From Allacma fusca (taxonomy: Eukaryota > Arthropoda > Collembola > Symphypleona > Sminthuridae), in the NCBI GenBank assembly GCA_947179485.1, contig OX359246.1:12462001-12526000 (forward strand): DNA of 64,000 nucleotides. The letters are read 5' to 3'. The notes beneath the pieces are model-generated. The model did not search any database, was not told the origin of the DNA, and was given only the letters and a program-made list of their open reading frames with translations. The first letter of the stretch is position 1. Each line of letters starts with the position of its first letter. Below are positions 46,553-56,920 of this stretch, in pieces. Both the position numbers and the translations under genes were made by a program.

Positions 46553-48178
46553 TGGTTCCCATTTTTTTGAAACGTCATTCCGGGACAAAATAAATTTAAA
46601 TTTTGTTTACGTATAGATACACGATTCCTAATTGTATTTTTCAGCCTTTTTGGCATCTAATAAATTTTGTTTTTTTTTCGGTTTCTTCAAAAAAGAAACC
46701 AATTCACAACATGAAAACGACACACTAGGCAAGACTTGAAGCTCTGCCTTCACAAGTTTTGTTGACATTAAGTTTCTCTCAGCTGTCCAAACTTTCTTCA
46801 TTAGGCTGAAATAACTTTCTGCAAAATCGTTGCTAACAGGATTTAATAGCACGAACGATACAAGCTTGACTCAAGTTTGACGAAGTAAGCAAAATTCATT
46901 ATACAGTTGATCATCGTTTAATTTAATATCGAATACAACGGCACTATTCAGTAAATAAGCCTTGGATACTAAAAATTCCTCTGATTTCAAATTAAGCAGT
47001 TCCATTTTCAAAAAAAATTAGTACCACTGAAATCAAAATATCTGCTTAAATAGGTCTGCAGTGATTTCAAAAAAATCCAAAGCTTCCTGTTCAAAGTGCT
47101 TTTGTTTTGTTGCGGGGGTAAATTTTTCAGAATTGCATTAGCGTTACTTCCGTAAAATTTATCGTATCGGTTTACAGAACTTTCCAGAAGAGATTTCATT
47201 ATGGCGTAAACTTCCGTAGAAGTACAATAATTACATCCCAACATTAAAATGGGCGAATTCATTTATTGTACAATAATGTGCACAATATATAGGTAACATT
47301 CGGTCTACTTTCGCAGCAACTTCATTGCTGGTATGACATACAACCTTGCGATTAACAGGAGGGCAGTCACTTTGCTCCTTCAAAAGAAAATACGACTTCA
47401 AAGCTGACCTATTAAAAAGGAATCTGTTCAGTGCTGGAAGTAAGCAAAGCCACATCCACAAATTTACATGACTGTTTTAAAGAGTCTAGTCGCTGCACAG
47501 ATGAGCTAGATTCGCTAAAAACCTTTAAAACTAAGCCTTCAAACCCCATTGATAATTTATTGCATACATTTTTTATAGCGTTGTGTATAATGTGATATTT
47601 GCAATTAGCAGCAACAATTGGTGTATTTTCTTCCTGTATTTCTGAAACACATAATTTTGGCGACCGTAATTTACGGTGGCATTGTTCTCACGGTAACAAC
47701 AAATATGTTGAATTTTTAATCATCTCCAGATTTTTCGGTTTAAAAAAATTTAAACTTCTTTAGTTTGAGCACGTGCTTTCTCTACGTTTTTAGGAACTTT
47801 ACATGTGAGATTTAACAAACCCAAATTCTTCATGCTCCATAGAGAACGTCGCTTTACACACTGAAATCCTAGCAGGGGTCTGGTTATCTTTGCCATTTCA
47901 ACGTGACCAATTTGTTGAATTGACAACTTCTTCCCATATAGAATTGTAAAACCTAGACTTCTTTAATTATTACCTGATGCTTAAGCGATTTTGTTACGCT
48001 TGTAATTACATTTTTATGATTTTATTAGTTTTCTGTAGATGGCACATGATGATCTCGTTTGAATCGAGCTCCTATCTAGAACGACATATTTTATTTTTCT
48101 GTTAAAAACTCTAATAATTTCCATACCTTTTTGAGCTCGACTTTCCGGGACATTTACGTGTCCCGGAATACACCCTTC
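46553..48178. mobile_element. hAT-derived insertion inside R6
   Basis: Foreign sequence between receptor pieces, with degenerate hAT transposase coding on the minus strand. A short perfect hairpin, cgggacatttacgtgtcccg, lies near its right edge (about 48146-48168). Because receptor sequence is missing across the site, target duplications are not expected and I see none. Confidence 0.65.
46628..47700 (-). pseudogene. hAT transposase remnant in R6
   Basis: In pieces: LCLLPALNRFLFNRSALKSY (like the LPavnRlleqw.aLk.yF of hAT proteins), CPP, YFDFSGTNFF, then FAESYFSLMKKVWTAERN (the ER/FS region equivalent: f.lMk.iWtdeRN) with MSTKLVKAELQV following. Stops and frameshifts throughout. This is a different hAT lineage from the pieces at 1968-2444 and 28125-28668. 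Confidence 0.7.
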
Positions 48179-48397
48179 CGGGACGTAAAGCGGCATTTCG
48201 TAGTAATTTACCATTTCGGTTGTGAATTCCAGAAAGTTAATAACACATGTTCGGAAATGCTCATAACTGGTGTTAAATTGACTTAGTCTGTATGATTCAC
48301 GTCATGGTGTTCGAAAATTGGTTGGGTTCTCATGAAACTGAAAGACAGCTCAAAGTTTAAATGAATCAAAAACAATATTATAAATAAATCTGGGCAT

Positions 48398-49162
48398 TCC
48401 GGCCTATTATCCTTCAAAACAATTAAAAATACCAGTTTGGTTAATACTCATGGAATAATCCTAGGTTGTAGTTTAGTAATCGCTATTCTACAAACATACA
48501 TACATGGGTGTAGATATGACTGATCTGACTAGACTATTAGTTTAATTGTCAGTCTAATTCTAACAAATGGTTCCGAATCTAGAGAAAAGAAAACGACGGG
48601 AATTGCATTGTTTGTATTCGTTGAAGCTGGTTATAACTAGTTTGTCTTCTAACACCTTGCATGGGGAAGTATTTATAGAGTACTTGACAAATTATAATTT
48701 AAAGTTCTCGGTTAGGAATTGAGTGGAAATTACACCGAAAAAAATAGATAATATAAATTGTTTAACCATGATTTCTAGTTTTATAGTAATAATAAATTTT
48801 TTACTAGCTCACTCTTTTCAACAACCTTTAGGAAATCCCATACAGAAATTATTAAGTAATTGTATAATATCTGGTTCTGGAACTTGTGAATGATTTATGT
48901 ACCTTGAAAACAATTTTGTGATGAAATGGTGCACGATTTTTAAAGAAATTAAAATACATCGGAGTCCACAGCATTTATAAATAATAATTTTACGTCATAT
49001 TTTGATGCACGCAATTAAATTGAAATTTAAAATAAATGTATTTACTACGCTGGAAGAGACACCCTTGGGGAGCTAGTGAGATCGGTGCCATGATCCGCTG
49101 TGTCACCCACCAATCCCTTATTGACAATACAAATTTTGTTCTTTGCGATTTTTTAACGATAA
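48398..49162 (-). promoter_or_regulatory. R6 upstream region and start of unit B
   Basis: Contains the conserved upstream block at about 48785-48880 (ctagctcactcttttcaacaacctttaggaaatccc), similar to R5 and R7. Unit B begins near 48980. A minus-strand reading ending GTDLTSSPRVS(L/F)PA is kept in both units (49050s and 32240s) but has no recognisable domain. Confidence 0.4.
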
Positions 49163-50678
49163 GGGATGTGCCACAAATGAGGTCATCCAAATATCTTGCA
49201 AATTACGACTGACTGACTGGTCGATCATTGTCGTCACATCGAAGGCTGACTGACTGTATATGGCGTCATATGTGTAGGTATATATGGGTATAATATGATG
49301 CCATAGGCTGCTTTATTATTTAAAACTGCATTCGTTTGCAAACTTAATATTAATTATCAGCAATTAGTCGCCTTTGTTTACCTCGTTTTTATCGTCGAGA
49401 TTTTGTTATTATCCATCGGTAATAACCATAATAAAATTAGAAGATTAACAATGACTTATACTGCGAACTAGTGAGAAACAAAAATCCTCAGGTACTTGTA
49501 GTAATTCATCGGTAAAATCATATAGGTCAAAGGTAATTTGAAGTCATTCGGTCAATATTTTTATAATAATGTAACAAACACATTTTACAGTGGAGAAACA
49601 ATTTCAACTGTAAAATTTTGAAAATCAACTTACTCCTGTGTGTGCCTTAACACTTCATATAAACAAAATCAAGTGGGGTATTGTGGTAAAATATGCGGGA
49701 CAGAAAAGGTAACTTCACAGGCGAATGGGCGTAACGTAGGTATTACTTAAAAGCATTTTTAATTAGAAAATTTACTTAAATCGCACGAAATAGCTTTTCG
49801 CAACATCCGGTCAATGGTGCTAATCATTACAGCTGCAAAATAAGGTTTAAAAAATTATGAAGTCACAATAGATGGCGAGATTATTACCTTACACTGCTGT
49901 AAGAATGTATAACAAATGTGCGTTTATATGGGACATATACTTTTCCAAGGCTAGTCGGATGATACGACCTCCTTTAAAATCAATACTTCTGACATTTTAG
50001 AGAATGTGTCCACGTGGAAATGTCGAATTATCTAGTGACGCTCATTCGGTAATTATTATTGACTGTGCCGCCTGTCGATGGTGCAGGTATTAGCAGGTGT
50101 TTATATGTAACCATTTTGGTTTCCTTATAAAGAAAATCTATTCAACAGACGGTATTTGTTCAAGATGGAAGATCTGTTCAGTCGTATAATGTGAGGAAAT
50201 TTAAACAGGACGTATGTACACAAATGCTTATACATACTTCTCCGACAGGTGACGCAGTCGATGTTTTTTGTATAACTTTTAGTTTCCAAGATGCGTCAAT
50301 AAATCCGCACACATTTCAAATAAAAAAATTGTAATAATACAATTTTAATTCACCGTTACTTAAATTGAGTTGGAATTGTCTGCTTTAAAAAACCTCTGTC
50401 CCGTGTATTACTTATTGATATAACTCTTTGTTGTGACTTTGTGAATCATTGATGTTGTCATGTCATTGTTGTACTAATGATTTTGGATGATGAAGTCGAT
50501 ATTTAAACTTACGAATTCGCGTCGGATTTTATGTAGGAGTAACAAAGGATCTGGGTTAAATAGGCGGAAAAATGATGTCATGCTTTGGAAAAGGGACTGA
50601 CTGGGTACGTCATGTTAAATCATGCAAAGACAATATGACTGACTGACTAAATGCATGACGTCATTTGTGGCATATCCC
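49163..50678. mobile_element. Unit-B-specific element with GGGATRTGCCACAAATGA ends
   Basis: Ends GGGATGTGCCACAAATGAGG and complement GGGATATGCCACAAATGACG (about 18 of 20 identical). Flanks TAACGATAA and TAACGTTTT share 6 of 9 positions. Unit A has the empty site (cggtaacgttttaaacac, 32350). Both ends continue into tgactgactgac text. About 1.5 kb, no transposase reading. Terminal repeat and possible 9-bp duplication would suit a Mutator-like element, but this is weak. Confidence 0.7.
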
Positions 50679-51504
50679 TAACGTTTTGCACACAACATCT
50701 AGAAAATCGTCTTCATTCAGCGCATACAATTAATATAATATGCGTTTTTCTGGAATAATAAATGATTTAAACAAATTACAAACCTTTTTGTAACCAGTCA
50801 CGGGAATTCGAATCGGAATTATAGTCAAAACATTGGGGTATCCGAATGGATATTGGAATCGGAAAAAATTCACAAAAGTATTTCTATTCAAAATTGGATT
50901 AAAAACAAAAAAGGGTATTCGATTCGGTAGTCGAATATTTTTTCAAGTATTCAGATCCTAATAAAGAATCGATTACTTTGGGTTTTATAATGCCACCTGT
51001 ATCAAAATGTTCATACAAAGAGGTTTTTGAAAGCGGCACACATGCAATTATAAGACCCAAAGCAAAGTAACGAAAGTTTGGCAAACGAAAAGTTTTTTCC
51101 GATGTATTTAATAATTGTTTTAACAATTTCAGCCTGAAACTTTCGCAGAGGAGAGCTTTATCAGCTCGGTAAGCTCGCCGTGCTTCTCGACTTGATTGCT
51201 GTGTATACAACCGGCTTGCTTGGCTGCATAGTGAAATAGTAGATAACATAGCGGCTTGCTATATAGTGAAATGAGCGTGCAACCTTTAAATTAACAGATA
51301 ACAGCACTTTTCGGCTTGTAATGTAGAAATCTCGAATGTGTCGTATTTTATTAGCCGAATAACGGCTTCTTGTACAGCTATGTCAAATGGTGTATTGGTA
51401 CGCTTTAGGAGTGTAGTTTGACTTATAATAAAATAATATTTTTACAACGAATAATCGCATTTTTAACTTTAACGACTTACTGCCGTACTGGGAGCTAACT
51501 TGGT

Positions 51505-52165
51505 TTCTGAACCGAACCAACATTTTCGGTTAATGTTTTTGTCAAAATCCGAACCGAAACGGTTTGTTCGGATAAAAAAATACTCGTATCCGAAACCGGA
51601 CTGCCATACATCGGTTCGGATGGTTTTTATAACCGAACCGTTTGTCGGTTATCCGAATAACCGAAACAATATTGCACATGTTACCAGTAAAAACTTCAAA
51701 GGAAACTCCTACGGACCAAATCTGCAGTAAGACCAAATGGTCCCAAACCTCGCTTTTTATCTTTTTTTTGAAGGCGCATTGTTCCCGGTAGTTTCTGCTC
51801 TTATTACCGAATCGGAGGTTTCCACTGATGACTTACCAGTTGTAGTAATAAGGCACTTATTTAATTTAAGATAAAAGTTAAATAATCGTGTTAGAAGCCG
51901 TTCTTGATTACTATTTGCTAAAAATTTTAGGAACGAAATTCATAATCGGTTATCCGTCGGTTTAACCGAGCGGATACATTTGCTTTATCCGAACGGATAA
52001 ATTCATATTTAAAACCGAACCGATCCGAAACCGATATCCGGTTAGGCATTGACGTATCCGAACCGTTCGGTTATTTCAATTCGGTTACGACTTTTCTTTC
52101 CGAACTGTCGGTTTCGGTTAACCGATGGTTGGATAACCGCGTTAACCCTAACCGATTTCATGCTT
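51505..52165. mobile_element. Element built of CCGAACCGATAACCGAA words
   Basis: Arms at about 51505-51670 and 51950-52165 are runs of gaACCGAACCaacatTTTCGGTTa, ATCCGAATAACCGAAAC and CGGTTAGGGTTAACGCGG. The centre is AT-rich. The right terminus read inward may be TAGGGTGTAAGCATGAAATC. No left partner or duplication found. Unit A has unrelated sequence at this place (35197-35813). Confidence 0.6.
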
Positions 52166-53041
52166 ACACCCTACTACTGCATCATCAACATTAACATCTC
52201 CCGTTAGCACCCACCCACTATCTTGATGACATCATTTGTGGCGGCTCCCTAATAGTTTTCACTCAATAAACCTACAACTCGATTACACTTTATTATTGAC
52301 TCAAATTATACCTTCATTTAATATTCGATTAATTTTCACTATATTAATTTGTAATCTAAAAATGTAACGGCTCAGGCTGAGGTCAAATCCACCAATAAAG
52401 TTGCTTTAATTTAATAATGCTTTAAAAATGTCATAACAAAAAAAATATTTTTATTCGGAGCTAATACAGAACACGTCAATTTCGTATGAATTCATTCATC
52501 AGCAATTATTATTGATTACTTGTATAAACACGAGTTAATGTTCAATTGGCAGTATGGTTAGCAGTTAGTTATGAAATTGTATTAGTCGTTTGTACATAAT
52601 TCGCAATTATTCGCTTAAAAACCAATTGCAATCATTCCCATCTTGTGTGGGTTCCATAAAGCGAAGTTCTTGTTTCTCATTCAATCTGTGTCAGTTCATA
52701 GAATACGAGATTGTTCTCACGACTAACATGAAGGAGGCCAAGCCTCCTAACGTCAGTTGTGATTTTACATTTCAATTCCTTGTTTTCATTTTCCAGGTTT
52801 TTCAGTGTTTATTTCAGTTTCATTGTACCTTCTTCTAATTCTTAGTAATACACCCGAGCTTCAATTATTTCTAACCTTACTGTTATTGGCGTCTCCACAT
52901 CTGCTAATTTCTTTGTTATTGGGTTGTTAACTGTTATCTTGTATGTTGAATTGATCGGAACGTTTTGTGCTCGTTGGCTCAGGTCGACCAAACTATCATG
53001 GCAAAATGCTACGATAATATAATTATCCGAATACTTGATAA

Positions 53042-55234
53042 TTATTCACCCAGTTTACCAAAGCAAGACAAAAATATAAACTTTCCTGAACGGTGTTTAA
53101 TAAGATATCTGACAATTTCCACTGTCAAACTTAGCGTTGACAAAACCCAGCCCACAATCACCACATCAAATATAACTTTAACCTCGGAAGTGGCAAATGC
53201 CAATGGTTGAAAGTCCTTAACCGTAGCATCGTCCACAACAAATTGAATGGTTGTGTTCTTGCCTTTGACAAATCTAATTTTATCCCATTTTGTCCAGAAA
53301 TTGTAAATACCTGAAGTTTGAAACATTTTCAACGCATCCAGCAAAACATTTCTATGGTATGTGCTAGGTCGGTTGATAAACTTGTAAAGGAATGTTTGTG
53401 TGAGGAAATGATCTGAGACTTTCCAATTATGATGAAATGGTCGTGCCAGCTTCAGCTTTGAGATCACATTTCTGAAATAAGTCCAATAAAAGGGGAAATC
53501 CTCCTGTGGAGAAACGAAAGCAGTTTTGTCAAGCAAGAGTTTCGTCGCAATGAGATCGTCTATATCCTTTTCACAAACAAAGTCCATGTTTTTATGAACA
53601 TTTTCCAGAATGGGGATAAGCTGTCCTTTCCCAAGGGATTTTCCCGCTTTAAGAACTTGTCGTTCGTGGTGCGATAAAATGTAGAAATTGCAGTTTCTGT
53701 CTACATGTCTAGACATACTTGTCAAGCATGTAGCTTCGCCCGGTGTATGCGCAGTATAATAGTTGGATTTGATTGATTGTAATTTTTCGCAGTTACTTGG
53801 ACTCACCACAGTATACAGTTTAAATTCCGTCAGTTGGCGGAAATATTTCCATTTAGTTTCAAAGGGATAACTCACTGTGTAGTCGGACTTTGCCACTGCC
53901 TTATAGTGGGTACCTATAACAATGCATGACAAAATCCAGAATATAAATAATATTGAGCTGACTTTGGCTGAAAAGTGTCCATTCCATAATTCCAGCTTTC
54001 TCCTATCCCCCTGTTCCAACAACGCTCCAATGTACCAAAGGAAAACTCCTCCTGCTCTCTCGGTTGTATTTCCATCCGTTGTTAAGAATAAAATGAAAGT
54101 CAGCCATGACATGGCAACAACCGACCCAACAACTGCAATCCAAACCAAATACTGAAATGGTCTGGTGATCATGAATGAGCTGTCCTGAATTCGAACACCG
54201 TCAGAGGTAATGAATTTGTAGCCTTCTTGAAAGAAGTCAGTAAATACAATCTCACGGGGAACTCTGTTGTCTATCTTTTGATTGAGCAAACGTTTCATGT
54301 AAATTACGGTTGGCCGACATGTATTTTTGGCTTGCTGATTCATTGTGGAGTAGTTAAGGCTTTTATACAAGTGGTACAGCGTTGTTTGTTGCAATGGTTC
54401 CGGCGACTGACGTGAGAACGGAGAAGGGGCAGCGCATTTGGCGATCGATTCTGTCCAGCTGTAGCTCATGTAGCGTTTCCCTTCAAAATACATTTCCCAA
54501 CATATATTTCGTCCATTTTCTGTAACTGACGTTAATGCTGCTGTGATTTCCTGGACCTTAACGAGCTCCTTGTAATGATTTCTTCCGTAGTGTGTCATGA
54601 ACGTTTTTTTCATACAGTAGTAGCATGTGAGTGTCCAGTAAATTGTGGGTTTATGATTGGTTGGGTATTTATGTTCCGACTGAAATATTAAAATAGCAGT
54701 TGGTGTATCTTCCGCTTTACACACCCGGGAAAATATCCCTTCGAGTTGCCCAGAAGAAGTCCAGGCTGAAGTCACGACGATGTTCAACCTGTTCCTGAAA
54801 TAGAAGTTTCTGGGATGAAAAAGCGACGTCTGGGTATACAATTTATCCGAAATGTGCTGATATACACTGAATTCCTGATCTCTTAAATGAACGTTGACTC
54901 TGTATATCAGAAATATGTAAATATGGCAAGATGTCATTCGAAGATTTGGTCGAAGATCGTCTTGAGATAGTGGATCTATAGAGTAGATGGGTTGGTTCAA
55001 TCTGGTTTTAATTGTGGGGACGTAGAGGGGCATTTCGGAGTAATTTACCACTTCGGACGTGAATTCCAGAAAGTTAATAACGCATGTTCGGAAATGCTCA
55101 ATTACTGGTGTTAAATTAACATAGTCTGTAGGATTCACGTCATGGGGTTCGAAAATTGGTTCGGTTCTCATGAAGCTGAAAGACAGCTCACATTTTAAAT
55201 GAATCAAAAGCAATATTATAGTAAATCTTGGCAT
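53042..55234 (-). CDS. R7: divergent ionotropic receptor (intact)
   Basis: 730 codons in one exon, start MPRFTIILLLIHLKCELSFS (signal peptide). Domain order as in R5: extracellular part with DVNPTDYVNLTPVIEHFRTC and GRNICWEMYF, M1 after RPFQYLVWIAVVGSVVAMSW, pore FLWYIGALLEQG, M3 SILFIFWILSCIVIGTHYKA then VAKSDYTVSYP, S2, M4 VIFDVVIVGWVLSTLSLTVE. The stretch after the pore (RRKLELWNGHFSAKVSSILF) differs from R5 (GLESTGSKWATKV) much more than the rest. This could mean local gene conversion with another paralogue. Confidence 0.88.
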   Translation of the reverse strand: MPRFTIILLLIHLKCELSFSFMRTEPIFEPHDVNPTDYVNLTPVIEHFRTCVINFLEFTSEVVNYSEMPLYVPTIKTRLNQPIYSIDPLSQDDLRPNLRMTSCHIYIFLIYRVNVHLRDQEFSVYQHISDKLYTQTSLFHPRNFYFRNRLNIVVTSAWTSSGQLEGIFSRVCKAEDTPTAILIFQSEHKYPTNHKPTIYWTLTCYYCMKKTFMTHYGRNHYKELVKVQEITAALTSVTENGRNICWEMYFEGKRYMSYSWTESIAKCAAPSPFSRQSPEPLQQTTLYHLYKSLNYSTMNQQAKNTCRPTVIYMKRLLNQKIDNRVPREIVFTDFFQEGYKFITSDGVRIQDSSFMITRPFQYLVWIAVVGSVVAMSWLTFILFLTTDGNTTERAGGVFLWYIGALLEQGDRRKLELWNGHFSAKVSSILFIFWILSCIVIGTHYKAVAKSDYTVSYPFETKWKYFRQLTEFKLYTVVSPSNCEKLQSIKSNYYTAHTPGEATCLTSMSRHVDRNCNFYILSHHERQVLKAGKSLGKGQLIPILENVHKNMDFVCEKDIDDLIATKLLLDKTAFVSPQEDFPFYWTYFRNVISKLKLARPFHHNWKVSDHFLTQTFLYKFINRPSTYHRNVLLDALKMFQTSGIYNFWTKWDKIRFVKGKNTTIQFVVDDATVKDFQPLAFATSEVKVIFDVVIVGWVLSTLSLTVEIVRYLIKHRSGKFIFLSCFGKLGE

Positions 55235-55728
55235 CCCGAAAAACAGTTAAAAATAGCAAATACTCATGGAATAATTCCAGCTTGTAGTGTACTAACCGCT
55301 ATTCTATATACTGTAATTATAAATACATGGGTGTGTAGATATCGTGATCAAACTAGACTATGGTTTAATTGCCCATCTAATTCTAAAAAATGGAGCCAAA
55401 TTGGGAGAAAGACAAACGACGGGAATTGCAGTACGTGTTTGTATTCGTTGAAGCTGATTACAATGACTAGTTTGTCATCTAAGCCCTTACATAGGGAATT
55501 ATGTATAGGGTAACTACTTTACAAATTATAATTTAAAGTTCTTGTTTAGGAATTAAATGAAAATTACACAGAAAAAACCAGATAAAACAATAAATTATGT
55601 GTGAATAATTTCCACTATTATAGTAGTAATAATTTTTTTGCTAGCTCAGTTTTTTCCACAACCTTGAGGGAAACTCATAAAGAGACTATCCTATAATTAT
55701 GTAATATCTTGAACTTGAGATCGATATA
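55235..55728 (-). promoter_or_regulatory. R7 upstream region with conserved block
   Basis: The conserved block is at about 55635-55725 (ctagctcagttttttccacaaccttgagggaaactc ... cttgaacttgagatcgata). Its far end is cut by the Tigger-like element at 55729. No gene. Confidence 0.4.
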
Positions 55729-56408
55729 CAGTGCACTCTCGCTATAAGAGCACCAATAAAAGCACGCCAAAAGCGCTCTTATAACGGTATGCTCCTATAG
55801 AGAACATATATCTAAATACATTAAAATAGTGATAATACATTACATAGATCTACATTATTAAGAAGTCGGCTAAATAAGACAACGCCATTACAGAGTACAT
55901 TAGATTATAGGATAAAATAAAATGTTATTTACAAATATCATCAATTATTGAATTAATGTTTGCTTAGAATGAAATAGTCAGTAATGTGAGCCTGCCGAAA
56001 ATTCATTGCAAGGGATTTGTCTACAATATTTTCAACTGTATCCAGAGAATCCAGTAATTCAGGTTCATATGCATCCTTGCAAATTAGCCAGGATAAATTG
56101 TATCTATAATGTGATGGGTGTCTGCTCCCTCGTCACCAACTTCAGTACATTGTGCGCATTCACGTTCGGGAGATTTTCCTGCAAACGTTTCATAAACGTT
56201 TCGATGTCTGCTCATATGCTCTTATAATGGATCTTGTTTACCATGAGGATGTAAAATACCAGCTCTTACATCGAAAATGCTCTTATAAGCGGTGCTCTTA
56301 TAGGGAACATTTACATTTACAGCCCAACAATCCTATAGGGGGGACCTGGGAGTGCTCTTATACTGAACATGCTCTTATACGGAGGCCTCTTATGGCGAGA
56401 GTGCACTG
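55729..56408. mobile_element. Tigger/pogo-like element
   Basis: TA on both sides (55727-55728, 56409-56410). Ends CAGTGCACTCTCGCTATAAG and complement CAGTGCACTCTCGCCATAAG. Further gctcttata-type words follow at each side. The unit A empty site is gatcgatataacttgaaaac (39205). On the minus strand at about 55955-56045 the text DTVENIVDKSLAMNFRQAHI then TDYF resembles the extreme C-terminus of Tigger transposases (.qtkItdFF), so this is an internally deleted copy. Confidence 0.85.
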
Positions 56409-56522
56409 TACCTTGAAAACAAGTCTGCGATGAAATGGCACATGAATTTTTTATGTAAATTAATACACATTTGACAATTGCTTATAAGGGTGGTTCAACT
56501 AGCAAACGCGCTCTCTCGTTTT

Positions 56523-56920
56523 TAGGGTGGCCTGAGCCCGCTAGTAAAATACCCTTGTCCGTACGTCCGTGTGCCCTTCCGCACGATAACTCAAAAACTA
56601 TAGACCGATTTCAATGATATGTTTAATGTACATTACTTGTGTCAAAAGTAAGCCTGAGTTCGCATTTGGTTGGAATCGGCCACATAGTTTTTTCGGAAAC
56701 ATTTCTTGAAATTTTAAACTTCAAGTCAAATGACGGTTATCTCAAAATCTAATGAGTCAATTTCAATGAAATTTTTCTTGAATGTTGCTTATATAAATAG
56801 TAATGGTTACTGCTTATGTGGTTGAAATCGGCTCAATAGTTTTCTCAAACAACATTCGAAAATTACCAAAACAAATTCTAGATTCATCCTACTTTGACGG
56901 CGGTAGCTGACGCAACCCTA
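56523..56920. mobile_element. TAGGGTGGC-ended element with ~170-bp repeats (unit B)
   Basis: Counterpart of 39320-39960: ends TAGGGTGGCCTGAG and complement TAGGGTTGCGTCAG. It has about two monomers instead of four, so the repeat number changed after the duplication. Confidence 0.75.

Larger units (their letters stand above)
45462..48397 (-). pseudogene. R6: ionotropic receptor pseudogene with hAT replacement
   Basis: A start-like ATG at 48397 (MPRF, as in R7) is followed by a frameshift. N-terminal homology runs to about 48180 (NYYEMPLYVP). Bases 46553-48178 are foreign and replace the segment between about residue 90 and M1/pore, so part of the gene was deleted. Homology resumes with FLWYIGALLDQG, M3 (AILFLFWVVSCIVTGNAYKA), KSDYTVSYPLETKWKYFHQL and S2 to 45999. 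Then come a frame break near 45975, a TGA in the FHHNW stretch (45880s), and a final open piece 45857-45462 with M4. Close relative of R5/R7. Confidence 0.83.
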
